64,000 nucleotides of DNA from Solobacterium sp. (GCA_017510405.1 JAFWNG010000040.1:62001-126000); one strand, 5' to 3'. Shown: positions 8,461-17,984, counted from the first letter of the stretch. Numbers and translations are program-made. Notes: generated by a model not told the origin, from the sequence alone.

Positions 8461-8883
8461 GCAAGAGTGATCAGTCAATGTAAAAGAGACCGAATCGAAA
8501 AGGTGGTACGGGCACCCAGTGGTGTGTCAATCATGGAATTGAGTATTCCGTTGTGGCGGTGCCATCCAATCCGGACAATGGTACCACTGTGATTCCAGTG
8601 GTGGGACCCACCAATTTCGTAAATGGGTATTAGTAGAAAAAGAACTGAACAGATCTAAGTTAATGATATAATCGGCTCCGGATGAAGCATAAACAGCACC
8701 TTTGATACGATTCTGCTTGTATAGTAACCGCACCAACCGAAATGTGACAAACCCTTTATCTGTCACTTCCTAAGCTGATAATTATCCATTCGAATTTATG
8801 ATCTCTGTATCATCTTTGTGAATTCGGGTCTCTTTTTTTTGAACTATAGGTTTCCATCAGAATGCCCAAAATTCCATCTATGC
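8461..8883. other. Intergenic stretch without a supported gene
   Basis: No convincing gene was found on either strand. The stretch holds short repeated GGTGG and CCAGTGGTG words (around 8510-8610) and AT-rich sequence. It may include decayed sequence left from the end of the Fic gene. Confidence 0.4.
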
Positions 8884-9807
8884 TCAATCGATTTTCTGAA
8901 ACAATAAACCCCTTTCAATTTCTCGCTCAATATGTCGTTTGATATTATCAAATTCATCTTCGTATGTGAACAAATAGGAAGCTATATCATGTTCATCATA
9001 TATACGATCAGAAAACATCAAATAGTCGTGATTATTCCCGTTTTCAATTCCATACGTAGAGTCATTAAAAAGAGTGTAAGCATATTTATAATCTATCTCA
9101 TCTTCCAATAATTGCTTTATATCATACTCTGTTGGTGAAATAACTAGCATTCCCGAATAGTAGCAAAATACACCCGGAAAGACTTTGTAATATTCATTAT
9201 GTTGGATATTCATGACATCCTTATACTGAATGTGCAAAAAATATATTCCAAATATGCTCATAACTGAATCATTTTCGTTTATATTGAGATCAAGATCTTT
9301 AAATAGTAAAAGCTTATTTTTTGTTTGAATTGGATCCGTTGTTACCACATTTGCTATTTCACCTGTTTTAGCACCCGTTCTTTGTACAGTTATCATATTT
9401 ATTAGAATACTATTGTTAAGAGGAACTAAAACATTTAAAACCTCTGCATCATGAGAATCATCTGATATAGAATAGTTTCTCGAAACATAAGCGTCAAAAC
9501 AAGGTATTACATCTATCTTAAGTTCTAATAGCGCATTTCCGCTATTTGTAATTAATACACCATTTAAGTATTTAGAATTTTCTGTAAATGATCCAGTAAC
9601 ATTAATTATCGGTTTTGAAATATTCTCTTCAACTTTTAGCTGTCTTTTAGCGGTACTATTTGCGCACATAGAAAGAAAAACTGCAAATATAGATAAAATA
9701 ATCGAAAGCCAGCTTTTTATTTCAATAGTTTTTTTTGTTTTTTCAGACTTTTCGTTCTTCTCAGATTTTTTAGCCTCTAAATTATTATCAGTTTTGGGTT
9801 CTGACAT
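8884..9807 (-). CDS. Membrane-anchored protein of unknown function, AT-rich
   Basis: The 307-residue protein has a lysine/glutamate-rich cytoplasmic start (1-30), one membrane span at about 33-50 (SWLSIILSIFAVFLSMC), and a long domain outside the membrane core with alternating beta pattern. The orientation is typical of a signal anchor. AAGGAGG stands 6 bases before the ATG. Codon use is strongly AT-biased, unlike the TIR gene that follows on the opposite strand, so it may be recently acquired. I do not recognise the family. Its divergent position next to a TIR-PP2C protein leaves open a link to defence, without direct support. Confidence 0.6.
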   Translation of the reverse strand: MSEPKTDNNLEAKKSEKNEKSEKTKKTIEIKSWLSIILSIFAVFLSMCANSTAKRQLKVEENISKPIINVTGSFTENSKYLNGVLITNSGNALLELKIDVIPCFDAYVSRNYSISDDSHDAEVLNVLVPLNNSILINMITVQRTGAKTGEIANVVTTDPIQTKNKLLLFKDLDLNINENDSVMSIFGIYFLHIQYKDVMNIQHNEYYKVFPGVFCYYSGMLVISPTEYDIKQLLEDEIDYKYAYTLFNDSTYGIENGNNHDYLMFSDRIYDEHDIASYLFTYEDEFDNIKRHIEREIERGLLFQKID

Positions 9808-10072
9808 AGAAGCCTCCTTTCCTTCTTTTTTTTAAGTTATATGAACCATCAAAGTTGCGCACTGAAGGTTATCGTAATTGTTCAGCAGGGTTTTAAAACT
9901 TAACTTCAGTATAACATTTCCTTTCTTCATGCATGTAGTAAAACTCCGGTTAGTCGCTGAATCATAACTTGTGACAATCTCCTTTTACATAGCCATAAGG
10001 TCATGTGGAAAGGAGAATTTTCTATTCCAATCAGATATATAATGTTCATAGATTTGATATGGAGGCATACCT

Positions 10073-12418
10073 ATGGCAATCTTTATCAGTTACAGTACTG
10101 CAGATGAGAAGTATGCAGAACAGTTAAATCAGATATTAACAGCGAATCACTATGAGACGTGGTTTGCACCAAAGAATATTGGAAGCAGTGAAAGTTTCTC
10201 GGTAAAGATTGGGAAGGAACTGACAGCGCATAAATCAGAAGATGAAATGACAAGGATACTGGAAGATGCGGATCATCTGAAGATATCGAACTTCTTTATA
10301 CTGCTGCTGTCGGGAAACTCCATGAAATCCAAGTGGGTGGCGAAGGAAGTGACGATGGCTGCCAGCAACGATATACCGATGCTGGTGCTGAAAATCGACC
10401 ATTCTGTGATCACTCCTGCTTTTGAATTCCTGCTTTCGGACTGCCAGTATGTGGAAGCGTACCGGCTGAATACGGCGGTCATTCAGACGATTCTGGAAAA
10501 ACTGGAAGAAGAGATGCCGATGGACCGGGAAACAGTACAGGAACAGCTGAAGAAACACCGGTATACCTACGAAGAGATCGGAATCGAATCCATTGCGTCC
10601 GGAGATCCGTACTTTACCGAAGGAGAAACACTTAAGATCACACTGGGAAAAGATGTGTTCTATCTGGCGCCTCCGGCAGAGTGTCTGGAAGAGGAAGAAG
10701 TACAGGAATATCTGAAAGATCACACGTTCCAGATGACAGACACCGTCTTTGATACGACATTGCAGGAGATCTGCAGCCGTATCGAAGTGGATCACCTGTA
10801 CGAAATGATCGAAGAAAGCAGAAGAAAAATCTTCCTGCAGTTCCTCCACCAGGAGAATGGGTGCTACTTCAATAATCATAAGTACGGTATCAGTAAGATC
10901 TCACGGTTTGAACGTACAGAGACGATGGCGGAACTGCCGGTGCTCCGCATAGAAATGTTTGAGACGGACTACTTCACACACCGTGTCATGAAGGATGTGT
11001 GTAAAACACTGGCGAAGACGAATCGCAGATTCATACGTTCTCTGGACTTCAACAGGATCAATGATACGAAGATCCTGTTCACGTCACTGGGTGTGAATCT
11101 GATCCTGAGCGACAGTGAACGGAATATACTGCTGACAAGCCGCAGCACGAATGCGGCAGAGACATATAAGCGCCACAGTTATTCGCTTTCTGTGGTCGAA
11201 GGCGTATCCATCAGTGACTACGATACATTCAACCGGACAGTAAATGTGCGGTATACGGCATTGCGCGGGCTCCAGGAAGAACTGGGAGTAGATGAATCAT
11301 ATCTGAAACTGGATTCACTGAAGTTCTATGATCTGTTTGTCAATCCGATGAATCTGGAGATGGGATTATCGTGTTCGGTTGAAGTAAAGAAAGAATATCA
11401 TCTGGAGCAGGATATCATTCCTCTGCACGGGAAAGATGAACAGCTGGAAGTCTCTTCCAAGACGATCATCGACAGCAGGAATCTGGAACAGTTCATCTAT
11501 AACAATGAAGCTGCGCTGATGCCGCAGTCGCTGTATACACTGTGCGTGTATATGGAAGCACAGGGCGTATTCATGCTGAACAGGATGCGCAGGTCACTGA
11601 TCCGGGATATGACGTCAGTCATTGCCAAAGACGGCTCACATGGTCCGTGCGGCGATACGTATGTGTGGAGTGATCATTATATTGCTGTGATCGACGGAGC
11701 GACGCCGAAGGGAGAAATGCTTTGGGACGGTCAGAAAGGGGATGTCTATGTATCCCATCTGGCCGCAGATGCCATAGTAAATATGAACCCGGACTTCTCT
11801 GCGGAAGAGGCAATATCCTATATCAACCAGGTCATCCGCAGTGAATATACGAAGCGCGGTATTGACTTCAAGGCACTGATGCCGGCAGAGCGCCTGCAGT
11901 GTTCGCTGCTTCTGTACAGTGTGAATAAGCATGAGATCTGGAGCTTCGGCGACTGCATGCTTCGAATCAACCAGAGAGACTTCGTAAATCTCAAGGAAGG
12001 CGATCAGCTGCTGGCGTCACTGCGTGCCTTCTGCATCCAGATCGAACGCGACCGCAGAGGCAAAGACGTCACAGAGCAGGAATTATCCGACTTTGGCAGA
12101 CAGATGATCCTGCCGTATCTGAAGGAATACATATCACTGGCAAACCGGAAGGTACCGTTTGGATACGATGTACTGGACGGCGGCGATATCATTCCTTCCC
12201 ATGTAAAGATCTACTCCGTACAGAAGGACGATACTGTCGTTATGGCATCGGACGGGTATCCAAGACTCTTCGATACATTTGAAGAGACTGAAGAGTACCT
12301 GAAAAAAGCACTGGAACTGGATCCCACCTGTATCGATCTTTTACGCGGTACAAAGGGAATCGACAAAGGAAATGAAAGCTACGACGACCGTACTTACGTA
12401 TCGTTCGTCGTAGCCTGA
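10073..12418 (+). CDS. TIR / degenerate-Nudix-like / PP2C phosphatase fusion
   Basis: The 781-residue protein has three parts. Residues 1-~125 are a TIR domain: FISYSTADEKYAEQL, then WFAPKNI, and WVAKEVTMAA with a Glu at 92 where NAD-cleaving TIRs have the catalytic Glu. The central part (~150-510) includes RGLQEELGV (about 398-406), which matches the end of a Nudix box but lacks its earlier Gly and Glu, so it would bind rather than hydrolyse if truly Nudix-like. Residues ~513-781 read as a PP2C phosphatase: VIDGATPK, FGDCML, MASDGYPRLF and a final DDRTYVSF keep the metal-binding Asps. GGAGG precedes the ATG. A decayed copy of the PP2C end lies at 13279-13363. A defence role (NAD depletion controlled by nucleotide sensing or dephosphorylation) is inference. 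Confidence 0.75.
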   Translation: MAIFISYSTADEKYAEQLNQILTANHYETWFAPKNIGSSESFSVKIGKELTAHKSEDEMTRILEDADHLKISNFFILLLSGNSMKSKWVAKEVTMAASNDIPMLVLKIDHSVITPAFEFLLSDCQYVEAYRLNTAVIQTILEKLEEEMPMDRETVQEQLKKHRYTYEEIGIESIASGDPYFTEGETLKITLGKDVFYLAPPAECLEEEEVQEYLKDHTFQMTDTVFDTTLQEICSRIEVDHLYEMIEESRRKIFLQFLHQENGCYFNNHKYGISKISRFERTETMAELPVLRIEMFETDYFTHRVMKDVCKTLAKTNRRFIRSLDFNRINDTKILFTSLGVNLILSDSERNILLTSRSTNAAETYKRHSYSLSVVEGVSISDYDTFNRTVNVRYTALRGLQEELGVDESYLKLDSLKFYDLFVNPMNLEMGLSCSVEVKKEYHLEQDIIPLHGKDEQLEVSSKTIIDSRNLEQFIYNNEAALMPQSLYTLCVYMEAQGVFMLNRMRRSLIRDMTSVIAKDGSHGPCGDTYVWSDHYIAVIDGATPKGEMLWDGQKGDVYVSHLAADAIVNMNPDFSAEEAISYINQVIRSEYTKRGIDFKALMPAERLQCSLLLYSVNKHEIWSFGDCMLRINQRDFVNLKEGDQLLASLRAFCIQIERDRRGKDVTEQELSDFGRQMILPYLKEYISLANRKVPFGYDVLDGGDIIPSHVKIYSVQKDDTVVMASDGYPRLFDTFEETEEYLKKALELDPTCIDLLRGTKGIDKGNESYDDRTYVSFVVA

Positions 12419-12466
12419 TACACTTAATAATCCACCAGACAGATGGAAAGACTCACTTTGCGGAAG

Positions 12467-12487
12467 CCCTGCATCTGTTATGCAGGG
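12467..12487. terminator. Hairpin between convergent genes
   Basis: CCCTGCAT / ATGCAGGG forms an 8-bp stem between the ends of the TIR-PP2C gene and the lipoprotein gene. No T run follows on either side, so it is only a weak terminator candidate. Confidence 0.4.
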
Positions 12488-12503
12488 TCGGAATGATCAG
12501 ATA

Positions 12504-13172
12504 TCATTCACTGATTTCAATGTTATATTTCTTGATTGTAACGGTGACCGTTCCGTCATTAAGCAGGTCTTTCTTTACAGAAATAATACCGCGTGCCTGA
12601 TACTTCTGATCAGAAGGCTGATATTCATATTCCTCCTGTCTTTCGCAGCCGGAACTCGTCGCGATCGATACAAGCAGCGGATCCTGCATGACGGCAGATA
12701 TCATCCAGGGTTCACCGGTCTTTCGGAAGGCTGCCATTCCATTCGCTCTGTAGGTCGTATTCCCTGCCAGGATATCTTCGGCAAGGAACGTCCAGTAGTC
12801 TGTATCCGCAAAAGAACCGGTATACTGATAATCCACCGTATAATACACGAACCGGAAATCTTCACCGGCAGGCACATTCCCGCTGTCTGATTTCGTAAGG
12901 AAACTGTCATCCGGTGTGCCTGAAACAGCATCCGCGAAGCCGGCATCCGTAATGGTGAAGACGAAATCATCCGCAGTGATCGTATCGCCAACGTGATAAA
13001 CCTGATCTCTCGGGGAAATCTCCGAAGCGGGGGATGGTTCTGTTTCCTGTGAAGGTTTTTCTTCTTTCTCTGATTTGGCAGATGAACCGGATCCTGCTGA
13101 TGAACTGCATCCGGCCAGTGAGGCTGTCAGGAAGACTGACAGGAGTAATTTGAATGACTTCTTCTGTGACAT
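12504..13172 (-). CDS. Lipoprotein of unknown function
   Basis: The start at 13172 is set by AGGAG about 10 bases upstream; the frame is open further but without a site. The 222-residue product begins MSQKKSFKLLLSVFLTASL and continues to a lipobox LAGC, then a Ser/Glu/Pro linker and a beta-rich domain of about 160 residues resembling DUF4352/DUF5067-type extracellular domains (YHVGDTITADDFVFTITDAG is the typical opening). It should be lipid-anchored on the outer face of the membrane. It lies between two TIR genes, convergent with the first; there is no sequence reason to tie it to them. Confidence 0.8.
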   Translation of the reverse strand: MSQKKSFKLLLSVFLTASLAGCSSSAGSGSSAKSEKEEKPSQETEPSPASEISPRDQVYHVGDTITADDFVFTITDAGFADAVSGTPDDSFLTKSDSGNVPAGEDFRFVYYTVDYQYTGSFADTDYWTFLAEDILAGNTTYRANGMAAFRKTGEPWMISAVMQDPLLVSIATSSGCERQEEYEYQPSDQKYQARGIISVKKDLLNDGTVTVTIKKYNIEISE

Positions 13173-13278
13173 ATATAGGATCTCCTGTTCTTTATCTTTT
13201 TCAGTTAATATTGTAAGCCTCAGAAGACATTCTCTCAAGAATGTATCGCAGGTTCCGGGAAAACGGTACGCTCTTATC

Positions 13279-13363
13279 AAAGCACTGGAACCGGACCACC
13301 TGTATCGATCTGCTGCACGGTGCGAAGGGAATCGGCAGGGAAATGAAAGCTGCGACGACAGCG
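13279..13363 (+). pseudogene. Remnant of a second TIR-PP2C C-terminus
   Basis: This stretch aligns base by base with 12305-12390 in the TIR-PP2C gene: AAGCACTGGAAC, CACCTGTATCGATCT, AAGGGAATCG and GGAAATGAAAGCT occur in the same order and spacing. The reading frame is disturbed, and no start or upstream domain remains. It is a decayed duplicate lying upstream of the 13433 gene. Confidence 0.8.
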
Positions 13364-13432
13364 TAAATATCTCCCCTGGAAGAGGCATTCAGACGGTCTT
13401 GTATATACTATTCACAGGGAGGAACAAACAGT

Positions 13433-13855
13433 ATGAATAACAAAACAGCAGAACAGATGAATGAAGAACTCAAAAAGGAACTCTGGGAGATCTACAGAAG
13501 AAGACTTGCTCTGGATGCTTTCCTGGCACAGCCCTTTGATCTGCAGAACGATAACGAAGACTATCGTATGAACCTGCGTGATACTTTGCGGGAACTGTAC
13601 AGAGGCCTGAAAAATGCCTGCGATCCGGAAGAATATAAGAAATGGAAAGAGAAATTCTTCGATTATTACGCGATGCACTGCGATGCGAAAGAGTGGACGA
13701 CATACCGTTATGAAATCGCAGAGAATCCCTGTTCCATGACGGTTCCGACAGAACTGTGCAGATCCGCAGAGAATAACTTCGATGTCCTGAAGATCGACTG
13801 GGAAGCAAGCACAGCGACCGAGGATGAAGTCCGCGCTGTTCTGACGGCGGAATGA
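13433..13855 (+). CDS. Hypothetical helical protein (140 residues)
   Basis: The product is rich in charged helices (NEELKKELWEIYRRRLALDA, LRDTLRELYRGLKNACDPEE) with no signal or membrane span. A GGGAGG site precedes the ATG. It follows the PP2C remnant directly and ends before a terminator. I do not recognise the family. Given its place between two TIR genes it could be a partner of either, but nothing in the sequence shows this. Confidence 0.6.
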   Translation: MNNKTAEQMNEELKKELWEIYRRRLALDAFLAQPFDLQNDNEDYRMNLRDTLRELYRGLKNACDPEEYKKWKEKFFDYYAMHCDAKEWTTYRYEIAENPCSMTVPTELCRSAENNFDVLKIDWEASTATEDEVRAVLTAE

Positions 13856-13932
13856 CGTTCCTGTATCACAAGCGGAAACAAACATATAATTGACGCAAGG
13901 CACGGAGAATACCAATGACTGTATTGCAGTAC

Positions 13933-13978
13933 AAGACACGCGGCATTCCCTGGGGGATGGCATTCCACGTGTCTTTTT
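13933..13978 (+). terminator. Terminator-like hairpin after the 13433 gene
   Basis: AAGACACG / CGTGTCTT arms surround a GC-rich loop holding GGCATTCC twice, followed by TTTTTC. Confidence 0.6.
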
Positions 13979-14037
13979 CTGTTGTCATCCGGATGATGAT
14001 CTCACCGACTGTACTTATACCGTACTAAAAAGGCAGA

Positions 14038-16506
14038 TCACTCTGCCTTCGTGGATAAGCTGATCAGGTTTTTCAGCCGGGGAGAATCTTCAGAAAAGAT
14101 CTTATATCCGGTGTTCAGTGCGGTTTGTCTGGCTTCTTCTGCCTGTTCTGTAAGACCAAGCCTGGCACAGCAGGATACCTTCAGTACAAGCTGATCAAAA
14201 TAGGAAAGATTGGATTCATTATAGAACTGCAGATAGGCGGAAAGATTGAGGTCGATCTCCGCAAGTGCTTCTCTGTACTTACCCTCGGCATACAGGATCT
14301 TTGCACGGCGTGAGGTGGCACGCAGGATATCCGGATTTCGTTCACCCCATGTTGCTGCGCCGCGCTGAACAAGAAGATCATATGCTTCATCTACCAGTGC
14401 TTTGGCCTTCGCATAGTCCTGCATTGTCATGCAGATGTCTGCGTAACGCAGAAGACTGCCGGCACAGCGGAATCTGGTTTCGGGATCTGTGAAATGTGCG
14501 CGGGCATATTCTACTGCGCTTTCTGCATATTCCTTCGCACGTGCAAAATCTTCCGGATCTGAGGAGGTATCATAGCGCATGGAATAATACTTGGAGATAT
14601 TTTCCTGCAGACCGCCATATGTGACACAGGCATTGTAATCTGACGGATCGATCTTTCTGTAAAGCCGAAGAGCACGCATCAGCCACTCTTCTGCACGGTC
14701 CATGGCGTTTTCCACGGACGGATTGAACAGCAGAGTCCAGCCGATGCCGTAGCAGAGACTTGCTGTATCCAGTGCGTATTCACCAATTGTATCCAGATAA
14801 TACCGGTAGATCTCTTCACTGAGACGGACGGATTTCTCTGCCTGTCCCGCAAAACCGTAAATATTTCTTGCGGAACGGCATAATGCGACCGTATCCTCAC
14901 TGACCGGACCGACGGCAGAAAGAATGCTTTCCAGGATCATGCTGTACTGCTCTTTCTGTGCCTGCGTCAGGAACCAGGAAACTTTCAGATCCTCTGCGGC
15001 GTTGTCAAGAAATGAGCGGATCTCACTGGCATGGACAGGCAGCTGGTACTGGATGACTTTGCGGACGACCGGATGAAGCGTGATACCGCCGGCATTGCGC
15101 ATGATCCAGCCGCGCATTTCCAGGCGATGCAGTATACGCGTGTCTTTCAGGTCTGCCCACTTTTTGAACTTCATTGCCGGAATACCGCATAAGGGGATCA
15201 GAGACAGAAGCTTCAGAACAGCCTGTTCCTCGCTGCTGAGGGAAAAGACTTTGAACATGCGTACGAGGTTTTCATACGCGGTATCCGCAGACGCACCGGA
15301 CACATGTACTGTTTCATTCAGGGAAGTGATTCCTTCTGTCTGCAGTGCATCGATCATTTGCCGGACGTTCTGTCCGCTGTTTTCCATGTGATGTGCCAGT
15401 AATATGACGGTGTAGGTATGACAATTGACCAGACGGATCAGAGCAGGCAGATCCGGATCATCCGGTTCTACGTCAAATCCCTGGTAATTCTGCGTAAAGA
15501 CTGTGATGAGATCGTTCATATCTTCGATCTCTTTTACCGGTATCGCTGTATATTCACGGGAACAGTTGATCCGTGTTGTCGCAAGGATCTGCCATGGTCC
15601 ATCCAGGATACGGGGCAGGTCCGGATCCTGCAGGTTATCCAGATTATCCAGGATAAGAAGTGTCTGCGGTGTTGCGGTACGGCGCAGTTCCTGCAGCTTG
15701 CGTTCAAAGTATGATCCATCTTCTTCCGGTGCCGTATCGATGATCTTTCGAGGAAGCGGCGGACGCAGTTCAAAGGGCTGTTCCGCAATGACAAGATCAC
15801 GAAGGGAATTCTCACATACGGCGTGAATGATCACATCATATTCATTTCTGTGCGCCAGAGCATACTGGAGGGCGATCTCTGTTTTTCCGATACCGCCGAT
15901 ACCGTAGAGGAATACTGCCTTTCTTCCGGCACGGTACTTCTGTTCGATCTCATCCAGAATGTTCTGTCTGCCGCAGAAATAAGGCTTTACCGGCAGATAA
16001 CCGGAAGACAGCAGATGTCTGTTCTGTGTTTGCTGGCTTGCTTCTCTGGCTGCAGAACTGCCGATGCGTTCTATGATCTGCTCGACCAGTTTTGACAAAT
16101 CGGTAATATTGCGTACATCAATGGCCTGACGGTCATTCATATCGACCCACCACAGTACCTTATCCTCCGGTATATCCCGGTTATCGATCTGATCCATCAT
16201 GACGATATAGAGGGGACGGTCATAGTGGCTGGCAGCGATCGTATATTCTTTTTTTACGAAGGAATCTTTCTTTGGAAGAATTCCGCGCGTAAAAAACAGG
16301 ATCACACCCTTTGCACTGCGGATCTTCTCCGCAATAGTCTTCTCCCACAGATCACCGGCTTCGATTCCCCGGTCATACCACAGGTGAAAACCATTGTCAC
16401 GAAGCGCACGTGCGATCGCAGCGACTCTGTCAGTATCTTCTGAGTTGTAACTGATGAAATAATAATCCGCGTCTTCCGTCGGAATAAAACCGAAATCATT
16501 TGCCAT
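14038..16506 (-). CDS. TIR / NB-ARC (STAND) / TPR protein, bacterial NLR-like
   Basis: The 822-residue protein has an N-terminal TIR domain (YYFISYNSEDTDRVAAIARA at 15-34; FVKKEYTIAA with Glu87 in the catalytic position). An NB-ARC type ATPase follows: Walker A YGIGGIGKTE at 201-210, Walker B TLLILDNLDN at about 282-291, sensor ATTR at 309-312, then a winged helix. From about 480 on there are TPR-like helical repeats. This is the layout of prokaryotic NLR-type sensors: the repeats recognise a trigger, the ATPase oligomerises, and TIR cleaves NAD to stop growth. Those roles are family knowledge. All key motifs look intact. A GGGGGA site precedes the ATG. Its trigger is unknown. Confidence 0.9.
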   Translation of the reverse strand: MANDFGFIPTEDADYYFISYNSEDTDRVAAIARALRDNGFHLWYDRGIEAGDLWEKTIAEKIRSAKGVILFFTRGILPKKDSFVKKEYTIAASHYDRPLYIVMMDQIDNRDIPEDKVLWWVDMNDRQAIDVRNITDLSKLVEQIIERIGSSAAREASQQTQNRHLLSSGYLPVKPYFCGRQNILDEIEQKYRAGRKAVFLYGIGGIGKTEIALQYALAHRNEYDVIIHAVCENSLRDLVIAEQPFELRPPLPRKIIDTAPEEDGSYFERKLQELRRTATPQTLLILDNLDNLQDPDLPRILDGPWQILATTRINCSREYTAIPVKEIEDMNDLITVFTQNYQGFDVEPDDPDLPALIRLVNCHTYTVILLAHHMENSGQNVRQMIDALQTEGITSLNETVHVSGASADTAYENLVRMFKVFSLSSEEQAVLKLLSLIPLCGIPAMKFKKWADLKDTRILHRLEMRGWIMRNAGGITLHPVVRKVIQYQLPVHASEIRSFLDNAAEDLKVSWFLTQAQKEQYSMILESILSAVGPVSEDTVALCRSARNIYGFAGQAEKSVRLSEEIYRYYLDTIGEYALDTASLCYGIGWTLLFNPSVENAMDRAEEWLMRALRLYRKIDPSDYNACVTYGGLQENISKYYSMRYDTSSDPEDFARAKEYAESAVEYARAHFTDPETRFRCAGSLLRYADICMTMQDYAKAKALVDEAYDLLVQRGAATWGERNPDILRATSRRAKILYAEGKYREALAEIDLNLSAYLQFYNESNLSYFDQLVLKVSCCARLGLTEQAEEARQTALNTGYKIFSEDSPRLKNLISLSTKAE

Positions 16507-16642
16507 ACTTCCCCCTGTGAATGAATATGTCTGTCATTACAGACATTTTACTGCATACTTGTTTTACAGGAATACAGGAAACATAGACAAACATCCATTT
16601 CTCTAATATGATTCCTAGGTGCGACACAAGGAGAAACAGAAT

Positions 16643-17506
16643 ATGAAAGTAGCAGTTACATATGATAACGGAAATGTATTCCAGCACTTTGGAAGAACAG
16701 AGTCCTTCAAGGTATATGAAGTGGAAAATAAAGAGATCGTATCCTCGAAAGTGGTATCTTCCAACGGACAGGGACACGGCGCTCTGGCAGGAGTACTGGG
16801 CGGATACGATGTGGATGTGCTGATCTGCGGCGGAATCGGCGGCGGTGCAAGAGCTGCGCTGGCTTCCTGCGGCATCGAAGTATGCGCAGGTGCTTCCGGT
16901 GATGCGGACGAAGCAGTAAAGGCATATCTGAACGGCACCCTGGTACCGTCGGATGAGACATGCGATCACCACGATCATCACGAAGACGGCGGATGCTGCG
17001 GACATCATGACCATGAGGAAGATCATGAGTGCTGCGGACACCATGATGACGGGAACTGCTGCTGCGGCAATGAAGCGGCAGGAAAGAATATCGGCAAGAC
17101 TGTTAAAGTACACTACCGCGGTACATTCAATGACGGCACACAGTTTGATTCCTCGTATGACAGAGGCAAAACACTGGACTTCGTATGCGGCGCGCACATG
17201 ATGATCCAGGGATTTGACGCGGCAGTTGCCAATATGGAAGTCGGTGAATCTGTGGATATCCACCTGATGCCGGAAGAAGCTTACGGCATGCCGGATCCGC
17301 GTCTGATCTTCCAGGTACCGTTAGCACAGCTGCCGGGCTCTGAACAGCTGGAGACAGGCATGCGTGTATATCTGGAAAACGAAATGGGCCAGCAGTTCGG
17401 CGTGACCGTCGTCGGAAAAGATGATGCGATGATCACATTCGACGGCAACCACGAGATGGCAGGCAAGGAGCTCAACTTCCACATCGAACTGATCGAAGTG
17501 CTCTGA
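16643..17506 (+). CDS. NifX/NifB-type domain fused through a His/Cys-rich linker to SlyD-like FKBP prolyl isomerase
   Basis: AGGAGA before the ATG at 16643 sets the start (287 residues). Residues 1-100 are a dinitrogenase-cofactor (NifX/NafY) type fold: MKVAVTYDNGNVFQHFGRTE, then ICGGIGGGARAAL. Residues 107-141 hold a metal-binding stretch with about eight Cys and more than ten His (CDHHDHHEDGGCCGHHDHEE...). Residues 150-287 are an FKBP/SlyD isomerase (VKVHYRGTFNDGTQFDSSYD, MIQGFDAAVANMEVGE, PEEAYGMPDPRLI). SlyD helps nickel insertion and normally carries its metal tail at the C-terminus; here the metal stretch is internal. A metallochaperone role is a reasonable inference; the metal is unknown. 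Confidence 0.85.
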   Translation: MKVAVTYDNGNVFQHFGRTESFKVYEVENKEIVSSKVVSSNGQGHGALAGVLGGYDVDVLICGGIGGGARAALASCGIEVCAGASGDADEAVKAYLNGTLVPSDETCDHHDHHEDGGCCGHHDHEEDHECCGHHDDGNCCCGNEAAGKNIGKTVKVHYRGTFNDGTQFDSSYDRGKTLDFVCGAHMMIQGFDAAVANMEVGESVDIHLMPEEAYGMPDPRLIFQVPLAQLPGSEQLETGMRVYLENEMGQQFGVTVVGKDDAMITFDGNHEMAGKELNFHIELIEVL

Positions 17507-17643
17507 TCTGCAGGAAAAGAATATACCCGTACCGTGCTGAATATGCAGGATCTAAATGACAGATCTCATAAAAGCATTCATAATATAGATGAAGAAACGA
17601 TCTGTGATCCATAATACATGCTTGGAAGCGACAGGAGGGTATC

Positions 17644-17862
17644 ATGCTGTTCCGTAAGAAAAAGAAAGAAGTAAAGAGCTACGACAAAGAGAACTACGAA
17701 CCGGTGCTTCGCAGCAGTATCTGCACCGGTGAAACAACGGCCGGCTTCCGTCACCGTGTGAGCGGCAAATTCCTGGAAGAACGGCTGATCATGAGTTCCA
17801 GGGATATCGAAGAGTTCAAGGAACTCTACGGGATCACCGAAGAGCTGAAAACGATCTACTGA
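17644..17862 (+). CDS. Small conserved protein (72 residues)
   Basis: The protein begins MLFRKKKKEVKSYD and has VLRSSICTGETTAGF and LIMSSRDIEEFKELYGI segments. I recall near-identical short proteins in many Firmicutes, sometimes mislabelled as aspartate dehydrogenase; no function is known. AGGAGG stands before the ATG and a compact terminator follows, so it is a single-gene unit. Confidence 0.8.
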   Translation: MLFRKKKKEVKSYDKENYEPVLRSSICTGETTAGFRHRVSGKFLEERLIMSSRDIEEFKELYGITEELKTIY

Positions 17863-17883
17863 AGCAGGGAAACCTGCTTTTTT
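17862..17883 (+). terminator. Intrinsic terminator
   Basis: AAGCAGG, GAAA loop, CCTGCTT, then T run. Confidence 0.9.
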
Positions 17884-17984
17884 CTATTCCGAATACACTG
17901 CAGCAGTGCGTATGCTTGGAAATTTGCGGGTGACCGGAGTATCTTATAGACAGCAGTTATACAGCGTGCAGGAGGAACAGCAGA

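Noticed and set aside
8527-8766. 79-residue minus-strand frame in the 8.5 kb gap
   Set aside because: Starts at GTG, odd composition, no family resemblance; kept as unannotated spacer.
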